From Lactuca virosa (taxonomy: Eukaryota; Streptophyta; Magnoliopsida; Asterales; Asteraceae), in contig CAKMRJ010003334.1 in the NCBI GenBank assembly GCA_928212115.1, positions 1 to 64,000 of the forward strand: DNA of 64,000 nucleotides, written 5' to 3'. The notes beneath the pieces are model-generated. The model saw only the letters and a list, made by a program, of their open reading frames with translations. It searched no databases and was not told the origin of the DNA. Of this stretch, positions 30,028-41,414 are shown piece after piece. Within the stretch, counting starts at the first letter, position 1. Every line of letters starts with the position of its first letter. The position numbers and the translations under genes are program-made.

Positions 30028-31050
30028 ATGAAACGAAAATATCCATATCTTTCCCCTAGTCCATGAGTATCACTTTAGACTTAATTTCGGGACGAAATTC
30101 CCTCTAACGGGGATAATGAAACACCAGTCAAATTTAGGTCAAAAATAAATTGATCAATAATCATAATTGGGATGAACAAAGTGGTAGAGATTGTAACAAG
30201 GTTTCCAAAAATATAAAGAACACTGAAATCCGAGTTATAACGAAGAAGTTATGACCAATCGAAGATCCGCGACAAAACCAGCAAAACACTGTTCAGTGTA
30301 AAATGTGAATTTTCGATAAAAGGCTTTTTAGCCTTAATAATCTAAATGAAAATTGTAGAATATGTTAAACCGAGAACTTTCATAAAAAGAACGTAAAAAT
30401 CTGACTTCGTATGAGGAAGTTATGATTTTTCTAAGTTTCGGTTTAGCAGTAGACAGCTAAAAATTCGAAATAGAAATCGATTGATATTTAGCCGACACAA
30501 CTTAAAAGAGAATCGAAGGTCTCGTCATTAGTAGTACAACGGTAAAAAGACAGACGAAAACGGACGTCAGATGAAAAAGTTATGAATTTTTAACGGATTT
30601 CCTGTCCCGGTCTGTTAAAAATAATAATATTAAAAATAAATTTAAAATTAGCTGACGAAGTCTAAACGAAAGTCGTAGAGTATAATTTTACCTACGCGTT
30701 CATATAAAGAACGTCGGAAATGGAGATCGTATGCGAAAGTTATGAATTTCGCAAGTTTTGGGCACAAAAATCGAGAAATGTTGAAAACCGGGAAAATTCG
30801 CATGGTCACCCTTCGGCCACGTCACCTCGCATGTGAGGCTTCCCCGTGTCACCACGTGTTCGCTGCTGATTGGACCAAAGTTGCTCGTGGCACCTCCTGA
30901 TTGGACCGAAGTTCGGTCCACTCCTGATCCGACACGCGCCTCGCACCGTGGCTGCTTCCGAACTTCGGCCTCGTGGCCTTCGTTGCTGATGACGTGTGGC
31001 TGCTGACTCATCCTCCCCCTCGCCACCTGTCCGAACACGCGGCAGCTTTG

Positions 31051-31062
31051 GCCTATATAAGG
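31051..31062 (+). promoter_or_regulatory. TATA box of gypsy E 3' LTR
   Basis: GCCTATATAAGG lies in a GC-rich promoter-like stretch (30780-31070). It is the only strong TATA box in the LTR and has no counterpart in the 5' LTR. Confidence 0.65.
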
Positions 31063-31616
31063 CATGCGAGACTCTCCGGATATTTCACCTTTTTCACCCC
31101 ATTTTTCATCCTTTTTCACTTCTTTCACCTCCCCAAACTTCCTTACAACCCCCCAAAGCCCCGGTATCATATCTAAAACCCGAAGCAAGCCCCGAAGCCC
31201 CGGAATTCTCGAGAAGCTAACCTTTTTCCAGTCGAAGTGCTGCACGCATAAAGCCCGGTTTTTACTCAAAAACTCGCGGTTTCTTCGAGAAAGATCATAT
31301 ATAGAAACGAAACGCTGCCCAAATCACCACTTATCAAGTGAGTTCATACCCCTATAATCTACCTTTTTAATGGTTTTTAAATGCTTTTTAGGGGGGGGGG
31401 GGGAATACAAGTTGAACACAATCTAAATTGTGTTAATAATTGTATGTGATAATAATCACACAAATGATTTCCTTATGCTTTTAAGGATTACCAAATACTT
31501 CCAAAATGACTTAAAGCCATGTTAAATCTTTAAAGTCATGTGAACTCTTTTAATACTGTTAAATTCTTTGAAAAAGGTTTTATAAACTATTTCAAATTAT
31601 AATTGCCAAAATCATG

Positions 31617-31744
31617 TTTATATATGGATAAATATATAAATAAGATTTGAAGGGCTTAAGACTAATGAATTATCTTATTTCCTTTTCCTTGTTTGGATGT
31701 GGAATTAAGGTGGTGTTATTTGCCCGAAGGTCGTTCCTTTCTTA

Positions 31745-31760
<16 letters not shown>
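31617..31760. repeat. Hairpin module, copy 5 (3' LTR of E), partial
   Basis: The loop core TTCCTTGTTTGGATGTGG is present near 31685-31702. The left arm (31617-31655) and the right arm running into the (TA)n tract pair imperfectly (AATAAGATTTGAAGG with CCTTTCTTAATT). The 5' LTR keeps only the right half because of its deletion. Confidence 0.5.

Positions 31761-31804
<44 letters not shown>
31749..31804. repeat. (TA)n microsatellite
   Basis: About 28 TA units in the 3' LTR. The equivalent place in the 5' LTR (about 23925-23939) has only about 7, so the tract expanded or contracted after insertion. Confidence 0.97.
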
Positions 31805-31808
<4 letters not shown>

Positions 31809-32060
31809 ACATATATGAATATAAAATGTTACTTCATCCGGTATCATTACCTTTGTATCATGCTGAGCAAAGGTGTTCATCCATGAGAAATCATGCTAAT
31901 CAGATAGAACATATAAATTATAATAGGTATAATTTATGATTCAAAACTAAATATAAAAGTATGATTCACGATTGTATACTTTTTATTCCAAAGAAATTAC
32001 TAACAATTCATTTATCTATATCAGGATACGTATAATACATTTAGTATAATATATTAAAGA

Positions 32061-32360
32061 AGTAATAATACATCATACCGGGTTTGCATTAACAAGGGTA
32101 CAAATACAACGTACCAGGGTTAGCAATCACGGGGTAATAATACATCATACCGGGTTTGCATTAACAAGGGTACAAATACAACGTACCAGGGTTAGCAATC
32201 ACGAGGTAATAATACATCATACCGGGTTTGCATTAACAAGGGTACAAATACAACGTACCAGGGTTAGCAATCACGTGGTAATAATACATCATACCGGGTT
32301 TGCATTAACAAGGGTACAAACGTACCAGGGTTAGCAATCACGGGGTAATAATACATCGTA
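32061..32360. repeat. 72-bp tandem array in gypsy E 3' LTR
   Basis: The same four-plus units as at 24202-24500, including the shortened last full unit, so the array existed before this insertion. Confidence 0.95.
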
Positions 32361-33112
32361 ATCTCGTTGAAACAATAAATTTGTGAGACTCTTCATGGTG
32401 TACTTATCTAAATACGACCTTAAGTCCTGACTTATTAATCAGAATCTCCTGGAGGGAGAGCGTGAATTTGTGTATAGATCTATACGGGACTGACAATCCC
32501 GCACCTTCACTGTTCGCTACAGTTTGGCCGGCAGGCCTAGGGTGACAAATGTCATATCGTTTCCGACCCTTGAAGAACGTCGCATCAGGCACATCAGTCA
32601 TATTAGTATGGTTAATAGAACTCACATGGATAAAACAACGAGTAAATTACTTAGTAATATACTTCTTTTAAAACAGTAAGAAAAGATAATTACATCCTAT
32701 CTATTTTACTGACCAAATATACCTTCTGTTAGTTTTTACTTATAGTAAAAACTACATATCATGAAATCAAGTATGGCAAATATACTTGTACTTTTGGTTT
32801 TGGAACCACAAATCAGTATTATGGATAATATAATATTTTCCAGGATTAATACCAATGTTTTACTATAGAACAGATATAACTAAGAATACTTTTACAAATG
32901 AAACGGTTTATGGGATTAAACTACTTTTACAAATGGAACGGTTTTATGGGTATTTAAAACTACTATTCAGAAACGGTTTTATGGGGATCTAAAACTACTA
33001 TTCAGAAACGGTTTTATGGGGATTTAAAACTACTTATCAGATGGAACTTAGTCATTCACTCTATTTAAACTAGTATAACATAAAGGACCTTTAGTGGCTA
33101 ATTCTATAATTC

Positions 33113-33276
33113 CTTAGTTTATACATCAGAATTATATATAAGTAATATCCGATTGACAGTGAAATGTGTGACTTCCGCCTTACTTCCTGTTCCTTGCGTG
33201 GTTGTGGGCTTAGGGCCGATACACCCATTTAACTGTCCGTTCGATATTAGGTTATATATAACTAGTATAAACTAAG
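33113..33276. repeat. Hairpin module, copy 6 (3' LTR of E)
   Basis: The LTR partner of copy 1, with arms 33113-33159 and 33233-33276. Its core reads TTCCTTGCGTGGTTGTGG, changed at two bases from copy 1. Confidence 0.8.
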
Positions 33277-34835
33277 TAATTGTAGAGGGAACTATTGAGG
33301 TTATCATTTTATCACATCAGGAAATATAGGATTTCCTGGGGGAACCAGCTAAATTTTCCAAGAACTTAGAGTATACTTTATATAACTAAAATACTTATGA
33401 ACTCACCAGCTTAAATGCTGATCTATTCTTTCAAAATAACTCATATTCTCAGGAATCCAGAAGACAGGTACACTCCCGAAGCTTTTGAGAAGACTACCTA
33501 GTACCGTATTGCGACTCTTGTCTTCTACTGTACTTACTTTGATGTTTAAATATGTAATGTTTAAACAATTATGTAAAACTTATACTTATTAATGCAATGG
33601 TTGTTTGTACTTTGATTACTATATTGCATGTGTTGTGATACTTACATGAAGTCCTCCGCCCCCAAATGTTTCCGCCGTTCTGGTTTGGGGGTGTGACATC
33701 CATTGCCAAGATGAAACGATCAAAGGGTTCATCATCATCTGGTGCTCAAGAACCCTTTCTAAGAGACACCACTCAACTCTTTTCCCTAAATCCCATGGAT
33801 TACGATGAATCCATCAGGGTAATGATAAAGTTTATCGCAAATCACCCCACATCCATTCCCCTCACTAAAACCCCTGAACCTCCACTACCACTTCATCATC
33901 TTCATCGTGCCTTTACCAGTATCAAACTCGAAGACGGTACACTTGAGACTACAATTATCGGTGACAGAACTGTTCCAATCTACAAATCGACCTTCCTTAA
34001 GGCGATCGGTGTGAAAGCAAACCCACGGGGTTTTAAGGTCCAAGAACCAACGACTGAAGAGTTTCAGACGTTTTTGAACTACATCCGGTATAATCAAGAT
34101 TACAGGGCTAAAGACTTCAAGAAATCTGCCGTCTCCGGACTCTGGACTGTGCTAATGCACTTCATCATCAGAGGGCTGTCCGGAAAGCATGGAGGAACCG
34201 ATACGCTAAGCAAAGACTGGCTCAACGTCGTCTACAGCATCTACTCTGGACGGGACAATGCTGTGGATCTTCCGGAAGTTCTATGGCAATATTTTTGCAA
34301 ATTTGCCATCAAAAGAAAGGAGAACGAAATTTCGAGCCCTAGATTTTGGGCACTGACGATTCAACAAATCTTCAACGAGCTTTCCGAACCAATTCCAATC
34401 TCCTCTGATCCTCCGGAGGTATGTGTCACTTTTAAAGTTGTTAAGTCTTATCGCATTCCGGACCAATCTTATTTTGGCCCGGTCAGACGACTTCCGGACC
34501 ACATGTTGGCCTTTATTCCTTTTGATTCCATTTATTTAAAACTTCACATGGAGACTTCGGTTGTGTTTGACCCAACACAACCTGCCCCAGTCTCTGTTGA
34601 ACCTATCTCGGAAGAGGCCAATCCGTCTCAGTCCGGAGCCAAAGTGAAAAAGTCTGCCAAACGAACGACTTCGCCAACAAAACCAAAGCCTAAAAAGAAA
34701 GCCAACGTCACTTCCTCCTCTCAACAGGAAGGAACCCATGACATTCCGGCTGATTCTGGCCGACCGCACACCCCACCTTCCCACTCATCTGAGGTACCTC
34801 TCGATGTTTCAAAATCACATGCACTTTCCTTTTAG

Positions 34836-36587
34836 TTCCGAATTTCTTCCTCTAAAACCCATTCCGGACTTTTCAACCACTTCGAACCTATTTTTCTTTT
34901 AAAACCCACTTGGCACCCACTCGCTTTTTTAATTCCGAACCAAAAAATTCTGGTACCTTTTTTTTACTTCGGAACCCTTCCATTCCGGAGTCAAAATTTC
35001 CGGAATCTAAAAAAAAAAAATATTATGGACCTTTGCTTTTAAATCCCATTTCGGACCTTTGTCCCTTTTTTTCATTCTTGCCCCTGTTTTTTTACTCCGG
35101 AATTTCCACTCCTAACATTTTTTTTACTCCTAACATTTTCCACTCCTAACCTATTTCACTCCTAACCTTTTTCAGCTTAACCCATTTTTCTAAGTGAATT
35201 CATCTTCATTATGGATCCACCCCTTAACCCATTTCTTTTCAATTTTTATTAACACCAATTTATTCCTTTTTTAAAACCAATTAATTTTATTTAACACCCA
35301 TTATTTTTTTTAAAACCCATTATTTTTTTATGCCAATTATTTTATTAAAACCAATTATTTTTTTTATACCAATTATTTTTCTTATTTTATTAAAACCAAT
35401 TATTTTTTTAACACAAATTTTAGCCCCATAGTTCAAGGCTTCATTCTTCTTGCTGATTAGGAGTGACGACACAGTTGGTTCAGAGATTATTATTTTTGTG
35501 TCTCACTTCTACCGAGCTACTCGCATTTTTACTCCCTTCGGATTATTGACATATGGTCTCAGACCATTATTTGGGAGTTCGGGTTTGTATTTCGGTTATC
35601 GGCATTACTTCGGTTCAGCATTATGATTTTTCAGCAGCGGGTTTTATGATACATATTCTACAGTGTTTGTTCAGTTCGGCAATACATCACCATGTCTACC
35701 CATGACCGAAAAATAATATCCTCGTTTTTACGGGTAGATGCTCATATCAAGGGGGAGCCTGCGATGCTCCATCATATCTGACATATTTTCTTTCCCAGTT
35801 TCATGATTATTTTTTATCTTTATTGCATTGTCGATCGAAAATAGGGGAGAATCATGAGCATCCATTCTGGTTTATTATTGGAGTTTTGACGTTAGAGACA
35901 TTTGAAGACGAAGATTCATTTTGTAGTGTGATGTGGCACTGATTTTTGGTCTTCATACATCGAATTTTTGGCATTACTTGATGTTCTTCGAATTATGATT
36001 ATTTATCTTCAGACTCTACACTTTGGGAAGTCTCATTTGTGTTTGCATCCGGTTCAGATCTTATGATTGCTTGAGTTTGTATTTGCGATATTTTGAAGAC
36101 GATGATTATTTTAGCGATGCAGCGTGACACTTATTTTTGATCTTCCAATCAAATTTTTGGCATTGCTAGACCATGTCTTCAGATTCACATTATTTATCAT
36201 TCGGACTTTATTTTTGGATGCTTCACATTTTCAGCAGGTTATTCTTCAGATAATATTTGGTGCCTTATCATTCGATTTCGGAATATTGAAGATGTTGTGT
36301 GATTCGAGATTGTGCTCTTCGGTTCTACAGTCGAGGGGGAGACTGTGAACATGATTGGTTTTTGGGGACTGATCACATTCGAAGATTGGGATTTCATACT
36401 TTTATTCAGAGATTGGGGTTTCTTTGTTTGTTCTTTGATGCTAGAGATTCCATTGCCAGATTCCGAGATCACGACAGCTTTAGCACTTTCGAGACGCTTC
36501 AGCACCAGACCCACCGGACCTGCCTGTCGCATGTTCTACCTTTTATCACTGCTTTACCCTACCATTTCCGAGCATTTAGGGGGAGAT
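34836..36587 (+). other. Interrupting noncoding region inside the copia B extra gene
   Basis: 34836-35440 is T-rich and low in complexity, with repeated ACCAATTATTTTTTT-like pieces and scattered CCGGA motifs. 35440-36574 is unique-looking noncoding sequence with several GGGGGAG purine blocks (35750, 36338, 36578), like the post-pol region of another copia. A polypurine tract (36575-36587) leads to an LTR-like segment. No gene is recognised. Confidence 0.5.
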
Positions 36588-36903
36588 TGTTGGATCATGA
36601 AAATGCTCTACAATGTTGAGTGTTTATTAGGTTAGAATATTCTCTTGTATGAAAAGCATATTCCCTCCACTAGAATATAAAATGGACGTGATGGTCATTT
36701 TATTGTAAGAGTGCACTATGTAGATTTCGTAGATTAGAGAGAGTGTGGTGGGATCTCTCCCACCATGGGGGAGTTATCTCTCCCAACTCATGAGGGTTCT
36801 TGTAATATTTTATATCTCTCTATTTATCTACTACAGTTTTACTCACATATTATGTTCTTCATGTTCATACTCGATTATCTTCTTGGTATATCTTCCGCAC
36901 ACA
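36588..36903 (+). mobile_element. Candidate 3' LTR of a 5'-truncated foreign copia fragment
   Basis: The segment begins TGTTGGATCATG directly after TTTAGGGGGAGAT and may end with GCACACA at about 36903, giving about 316 bp. It contains a TATA-like GAATATAAAATGG (about 36675). It is unlike the LTRs of A, B and C. The B extra gene starts reading again seven bases later, so it is probably the end of an insertion whose 5' part is lost. No second LTR or target duplication is visible, so the call is tentative. Confidence 0.4.
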
Positions 36904-36909
36904 AATTTC

Positions 36910-39302
36910 ATGACTTCAATCCGTTTTCAATCAAGAGCATCTGTATCCAAGTCTGCCTATGACTTCGGATCCTCCTCTTCAACCACTTCGGTTGGTAGTT
37001 CAAACTCCAATCTCAAAATCCAGGAAGATGATGTTGCAACAAAGCCTGGTCCATCCATTGATCCCTCTTCTCATCAAGCTAAATCTCCTCACTCCAATTC
37101 TGAATCCGGATCTTCCGCTGGCAACTACATCGATCCCTTTGCTCTCCTTGAGATGCAGACCAATGTGTCGGATACCATGAAGAAGGTTTCCTCAATTGAA
37201 ACCTCCGTAACCAAGCTCAACAATAAAATGGATCAAAAGGTTTCCAGACTGGATTCTAAACTTGATGCCATCCTTCAGTCTATATCCCAGCAGTCCGGAC
37301 CATCTGTTGCGGAAAGAAAAGCCCAACTGGATCAATTAATTTCTCTCCGACTTAAGCACTCCATGGAGCAAGTTGAAACCAAATATGATATTTTGGTTGA
37401 TCACTATCTCAACACCATCACCTCCATGCTCAAAGTCCACGACGACTTGGTGTCTGCTACCAACGATCTGATTAAGCAGACCCACATTCGTCATGAGAAA
37501 CATATCCAAAGGATGGAGAAGGAGATCAAGAAGAAGGATGAAATGAACATGATCATTCAACAAGTCCTCATCAAGCTTCTTCGCTCCACTTGGAACATCG
37601 TTGATGTTCCGAACCGGAAGTTTGATGAGATGATAGCTATTCTCAGTCATCTGTTCGATCATGTTGCTGTCCAAGCTTCCACGTCCGAAGCATATGATAC
37701 CCTCACTCTTCAGCTTAACACGAGCCTTCAGAAAGTCTTCTCCAAATTTGATGATCTAAAGGACTCCTTACGACTTGCACCGGTTCCAAGATTCACCGAT
37801 GCAAGAGGGGGAGAAGGTCCTAGCCAGCCACGGAAACCTGCCTCGGAGTTCACACTCCGAGATGAAGACTTGAATTCCGATGATGAAGTCCAAGTTGTGT
37901 CCGGACTTCTAGGAAATCCCTCTGATGAAGAAGAAGACAGTGAAGAAGAATCTGTCACCAAAAGAGTTCTTGGTCTCGAGGCTCCGAAAAAGCTATCTCC
38001 AAAGAAGCTTACTGAGGAAGAGAAGAGAATATGGTCTGCAACCTCTTCGCCCCCCTCTTTGCCAGATGCTCTTCAAAAATCCATTCAAATGGCCAAAGCC
38101 AAATCTCTCCTCACAGCTGAAGCCTTCCGAGCCACTACGTCCATGCTCCCACCAATTCCGGAGCCAAAAATTGCTCCAATAGACCAGGGATCTCCACTCC
38201 GGATCCCTGATGACATTCCGGAAGATCCACTTTCGAATCCCACTCCGAAATTTGTAGTGGATGAGAACATGAAGCTCATCATGGAAACTCTGAAGAAAAA
38301 CAAAGGCAAAAGGCCAATGACTGCCGAACAACAAGCCTTCCACTCCAGACCTCCTCTCAAGCAAAAACATCGATGGTCTCAGGAGGAAATCAACCAGGCA
38401 TTAGACGACAGCATCCGGATTCAAGCTCTTAAGGATAATCCTGATCCGATGTGTGGCATCTCTCCTCTTTGCCATGAAGGCATTCTCCAGGCTCAAGAAA
38501 CCATTATGTGCTTCTACTACGAAGTTCCTACCAATGACTCCGAACAGCTGGATCTTCCTCTCTCTCCCTACAACAAATTCTACACCAAATTTGCTCCTCT
38601 TCACCCAACTGACGATCCGGACATGATTATCCGGACTGAGAGAGAAAGACTTAAAACTTTCTACTCTAAGCACGCATAACCTCTCAAGGAAGTGTGGACG
38701 AGGAAGAGAATTACCAAAGTCGACGGTTTCGGAAGAAAATTTTGATGAAATTTGATCTCACCTGTCCACTATTTCGTTTTCACATCCTCCGAAACAAGCC
38801 ATCACCCCGGACTGTTACTGATGCTCACTTTCCCTCCATGAATCCTAATGACATCCTCACCTTAGCTGCCTACTTCAGAGAAAATCAAAAGGATGACATT
38901 AGTATGGGAGATTACCATGCTACTCTGAGCTTCCTAAAAGATTATGTTGCGGAATTTTGCTGACGCGATTTGGAGCTTGCACATCTATACGGAACTGAAC
39001 AATTTGTTGCCAAAATCGACTTTGTTCTTCCGGAAGCTGAAATTCTTGCAGATGGTCCTATTGAAGAACCGGTTCTAGGGTTTGTCTACACAACAAGAAA
39101 GACAAACAAGAAGGACTATTTCCGAGTCCTTGACAAACATCTAGTTCCGACCAAATCTCTGAAGAAGTTCATATCCCGCGCGTCCAAGTCTGATGCTCCG
39201 GAACAGGTCAAGGCAAAGTTTGTAAGTCAATTGGCATGGTACATTGAAGTCCGGGAATGGTTGTTCAGAGCCTACACCTTCATCAAGGAAGAAACGATCT
39301 AA
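36910..39302 (+). pseudogene. Copia B extra gene, coiled-coil and C-terminal parts
   Basis: The frame is open from about 36910 to 38679. It has a Ser-rich start, a coiled-coil region (about 37140-37790), an acidic stretch (D-E-E-E-D-S-E-E-E near 37930) and a basic/Pro-rich tail. A frameshift near 38680-38740 moves to the C-terminal domain (38750-39302), with an in-frame stop at 38961-38963. That domain shares with copias A and C: N-P-x-D near its start, D-K-H-L-x2-T-x2-L (about 39132-39165), and a W-Y-I segment near 39240. The stop at 39300-39302 is 35 bp before the 3' LTR. Function is unknown. Homology to the N-terminal part at 23325-34835 cannot be tested because the domains differ. Confidence 0.72.
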
Positions 39303-39337
39303 GTTTACTGGATTGCTAAGTTCACTTAGGGGGAGAT

Positions 39338-39968
39338 TGTTGGAACCTGAAAGTGAACCTCTAGCAATCCTAAGTACTCATTCTGAAGTGTGTATGTTCC
39401 GAAGTGGAGAGTGGTCCAGAATCTGTCCGGACCAGGAAAGAAGAAGATGTGAAGCTGAGGCATTCCGGAATGACTCTCATTTCCGGAATGGATACTGATC
39501 CGGAGTTACCCCATTTTGTCTTTGTGCATTTATTATATTTGTCTTTGTATTGATGTGACTTTTCATAGGACTTAGTCTTTTGTGTATTTAGACAATCAGA
39601 ATGTCAGAAACATTTCTATTGTCCAGTCTTATGTAAGTGTTCTAGTTAATTCGCTGTAACCTTCACTCCTATTTATAGGAGTATTCAATGCAAGTCAACT
39701 ACGGATCTTTCACTCACTTTTGTCATTCTCATTAAGTTTATTTCAAACATTCTTCTTGTTCTTCATTTATTAGCTTTACCTTGATCAGTTATTCTCGTTG
39801 TTCATTAAATGACTTGATCATTTGCTGAATACATTATCTAAGACCTGACTGGTCTTTCCAGGCTTGACTTGAACATTTATTAGCAAGCAGGCATTGATCT
39901 TAAGCATTCACTCAAGGTTTGAATTCTCAAACCTTGTCCCTGCGCATCAGATAGATCTTGTTCTCACA
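39338..39968 (+). repeat. Copia B 3' LTR, with polypurine tract before it
   Basis: 631 bp, partner of 14942-15574. Polypurine AGGGGGAGA lies just upstream (about 39328-39336). The ACTTC target copy follows at 39969-39973. Confidence 0.97.
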
Positions 39969-39973
39969 ACTTC

Positions 39974-40651
39974 TGGGCTGATGCTGTTGTCACCGCCTGC
40001 TTTACTCAAGACAAATCGCTTCTTAATAAAAGATTCGTTGTTACTCCCTATGAAATCATCAATAAATGAAAACCTAACGTCAAGTTCTTCCGTGTTTTCG
40101 GTTCCAGGTGTTTCATTTTCAATTCAAAGGAACAACGAAACAAGTTTGATGAGAAGGCTGACGAAGGCATTTTTCTGGGATTTTCGCTAACGTCGAAAAG
40201 CATATAGGGTTCTAAACAAACGATCTAAAAAGATTGAAGAAACCTATTATGTCACATTCGATGATAATTACTTAAAGAAGACTCAAGCGAATGATAGTCA
40301 GGCGAAAGAGATCTTTCCTCAATCGAACCAAGTGACTATTCCTTTGGGTAATCTTTATGAAGAATTCATGCTTCTATTTGATAAATCTGAGAAGGCTATC
40401 ACATCTGAAGCAAAGGCAGATGATAACAAGGAAGTTGAATTGAAAAAGATAATAGATGATGATGCAAAAGACATGTGAAGTCATCCATCAGCTGCGAATC
40501 AGTCTCAAGACCCGAACACTACTTTCCAGGAGGAGAATTCTAACTCCAATCCAAGTCCTCAGGAGAAACGAGTGATGTTTTCCAGGAGGAGAATTCTAAC
40601 TCCAATGCAAGTCCTCATGTGAAAACGAGTGATGTATTCTAGGGGGAGGGT
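39974..40651 (+). pseudogene. Copia A integrase C-terminal part, after copia B
   Basis: The integrase frame broken at 14941 resumes with W-A-D-A-V-V-T-A-C-F-T-Q, then K-P-N-V-K-F-F-R-V-F-G-S-R-C-F (about 40070-40115) and A-D-E-G-I-F-L-G (about 40158-40182). It contains a stop near 40068 and a frameshift near 40185. The remaining part up to 40651 is an acidic linker before RT, with a partly duplicated GGAGGAGAATTCTAACTCCAA segment-like repeat (about 40530 and 40584). Solo LTR S1 follows the TTATC target site. Confidence 0.85.
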
Positions 40652-40656
40652 TTATC

Positions 40657-41409
40657 TGTTGGGTTATGAGCATTCTAACACTCCTAAGTGTACATGCAAC
40701 CCTAAATACCTTGGATCTATGTTTTCTCTATTATACATACAATTATGAACATCCAAGGTATTATCCTAATCTAGCATACAAAATAATAAATATAACAAGA
40801 TAGAATACATACCTCTTTGATGTAGAATGTCTTCATGAAGCTTGAGTGCCTAGTGCCCCAAGTGTGACACCTCAAATGGTTCACACAACACCAAATACAC
40901 TTGGAATAACTTGAGAGAAACTTGAACACTCCTTGAAATCGTCTAGCCCTCACACTCACACATTAGTGCACGATTTCTTGAGCCATGGCATTCTTTTATA
41001 TGGTGGCTATTAGGGTTACACCATGTAACTCATAACTTTACCCATTCCTTATGCTCCATGGATTTTAACCTCCATGGAGTATCCATGGGTCACCCCATGG
41101 ACTTAGTCCAACATAAGGAATCTTGGATCACAAGCCCACATATATAAGAATGAATGATTTACACAATCAACCCATATATTTAATTAGTCTCCTTTTGATC
41201 ACTTAATTAATTCCAAATTAATTCTTGATCAATACTAATTAAATAACCTTATTAATATATTAGAACTTATAATATATTAACCAACCTTAAGTGTTATTTC
41301 TCTCATTATAGTCTATCCAAATGCATGATGCCATGCAACCCAAATGGACCATGTCGGGTCGGGTCAAGTCTTACCAATTATAGTTATGGACTTAGACATT
41401 AATCCAACA
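40657..41409. mobile_element. Solo LTR S1
   Basis: 753 bp with TGTTGG...CCAACA ends and the 5-bp target duplication TTATC (40652-40656 and 41410-41414) in the RT linker of copia A. There is no internal sequence, so the element was lost by LTR-LTR recombination. The minus-strand reading (start TGTTGGATTAATG) looks like LTRs I recall from Asteraceae copia elements, but orientation is not proven. Confidence 0.93.
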
Positions 41410-41414
41410 TTATC

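Larger units (their letters stand above)
23429..33698 (+). mobile_element. Gypsy element E (chromovirus, Tekay-like), internally deleted
   Basis: LTRs (23429-25838 and 30117-33698) begin TGTAACACC or TGAAACACC and end GTGTGACA. The 5-bp target duplication TCCAT is at 23424-23428 and 33699-33703, inside the copia B extra gene. A tRNA-Met primer site follows the 5' LTR. The 4.3-kb interior keeps a gag with zinc knuckles, scraps of integrase and a C-terminal chromodomain, but no RT or RNase H core. The interior and LTRs hold repeated hairpin modules. The 5' LTR is about 1.17 kb shorter than the 3' LTR. Aligned LTR parts differ by roughly 1.5-3% by eye. Confidence 0.95.
30117..33698 (+). repeat. 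Gypsy E 3' LTR (full length)
   Basis: 3,582 bp, preceded by an ACGGGGATAA polypurine tract (about 30107-30116) and the GGGACGAAATTCC motif common before chromovirus 3' LTRs. It keeps the 1.15-kb promoter-bearing part missing from the 5' LTR, a G13 run (31391-31403), a long (TA)n tract (31749-31804), the 72-bp array (32061-32360), the 35-bp array and two hairpin modules. Confidence 0.96.
23325..34835 (+). pseudogene. Copia B extra (post-pol) gene, N-terminal part, split by gypsy E
   Basis: The ATG at 23325 (a second in frame at 23367) opens a Ser/Pro-rich N-terminus that is cut after 34 codons at 23428 by gypsy E. Past the second TCCAT target copy the same frame resumes at 33704 and runs to a stop at 34833-34835. 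The N-terminal domain (about 33770-34560) is helical and shares with copias A and C a pattern of Trp-x2-Leu, then G-L-S...G-x-D-x2-S-K, L-x2-V-Y-x-I-Y-x-G, Val-L-W, and I-S-x2-R-F-W. A Lys/Ser/Pro-rich tail follows. Function is unknown; there is no signal peptide or clear membrane segment. The C-terminal half lies at 36910-39302. Confidence 0.75.
14942..39968 (+). mobile_element. Copia element B with complete LTRs, carrying gypsy E inside
   Basis: The LTRs (14942-15574 and 39338-39968) begin TGTTGG and end CTCACA. The element is flanked by the 5-bp target duplication ACTTC (14937-14941 and 39969-39973) in the integrase gene of copia A. A tRNA-Met primer site follows the 5' LTR and a GGGGGAGA polypurine tract precedes the 3' LTR. 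Internal order is gag, protease, integrase, RT-RNase H, CCGGA-rich spacer, extra gene. About 10.3 kb of the 25 kb is the inserted gypsy E. LTRs differ at roughly 17 sites plus two indels (about 3%). Confidence 0.96.

Noticed and set aside
30973..31357. Three short plus-strand frames in the gypsy E 3' LTR
   Set aside because: They overlap the LTR promoter and leader, lack domains, and are absent from the 5' LTR only because of its deletion.
36745..36909. ORF start at 36745 for the 644-codon frame
   Set aside because: The first 55 codons cover the LTR-like segment and a stretch with no counterpart; the ATG at 36910 is more credible.
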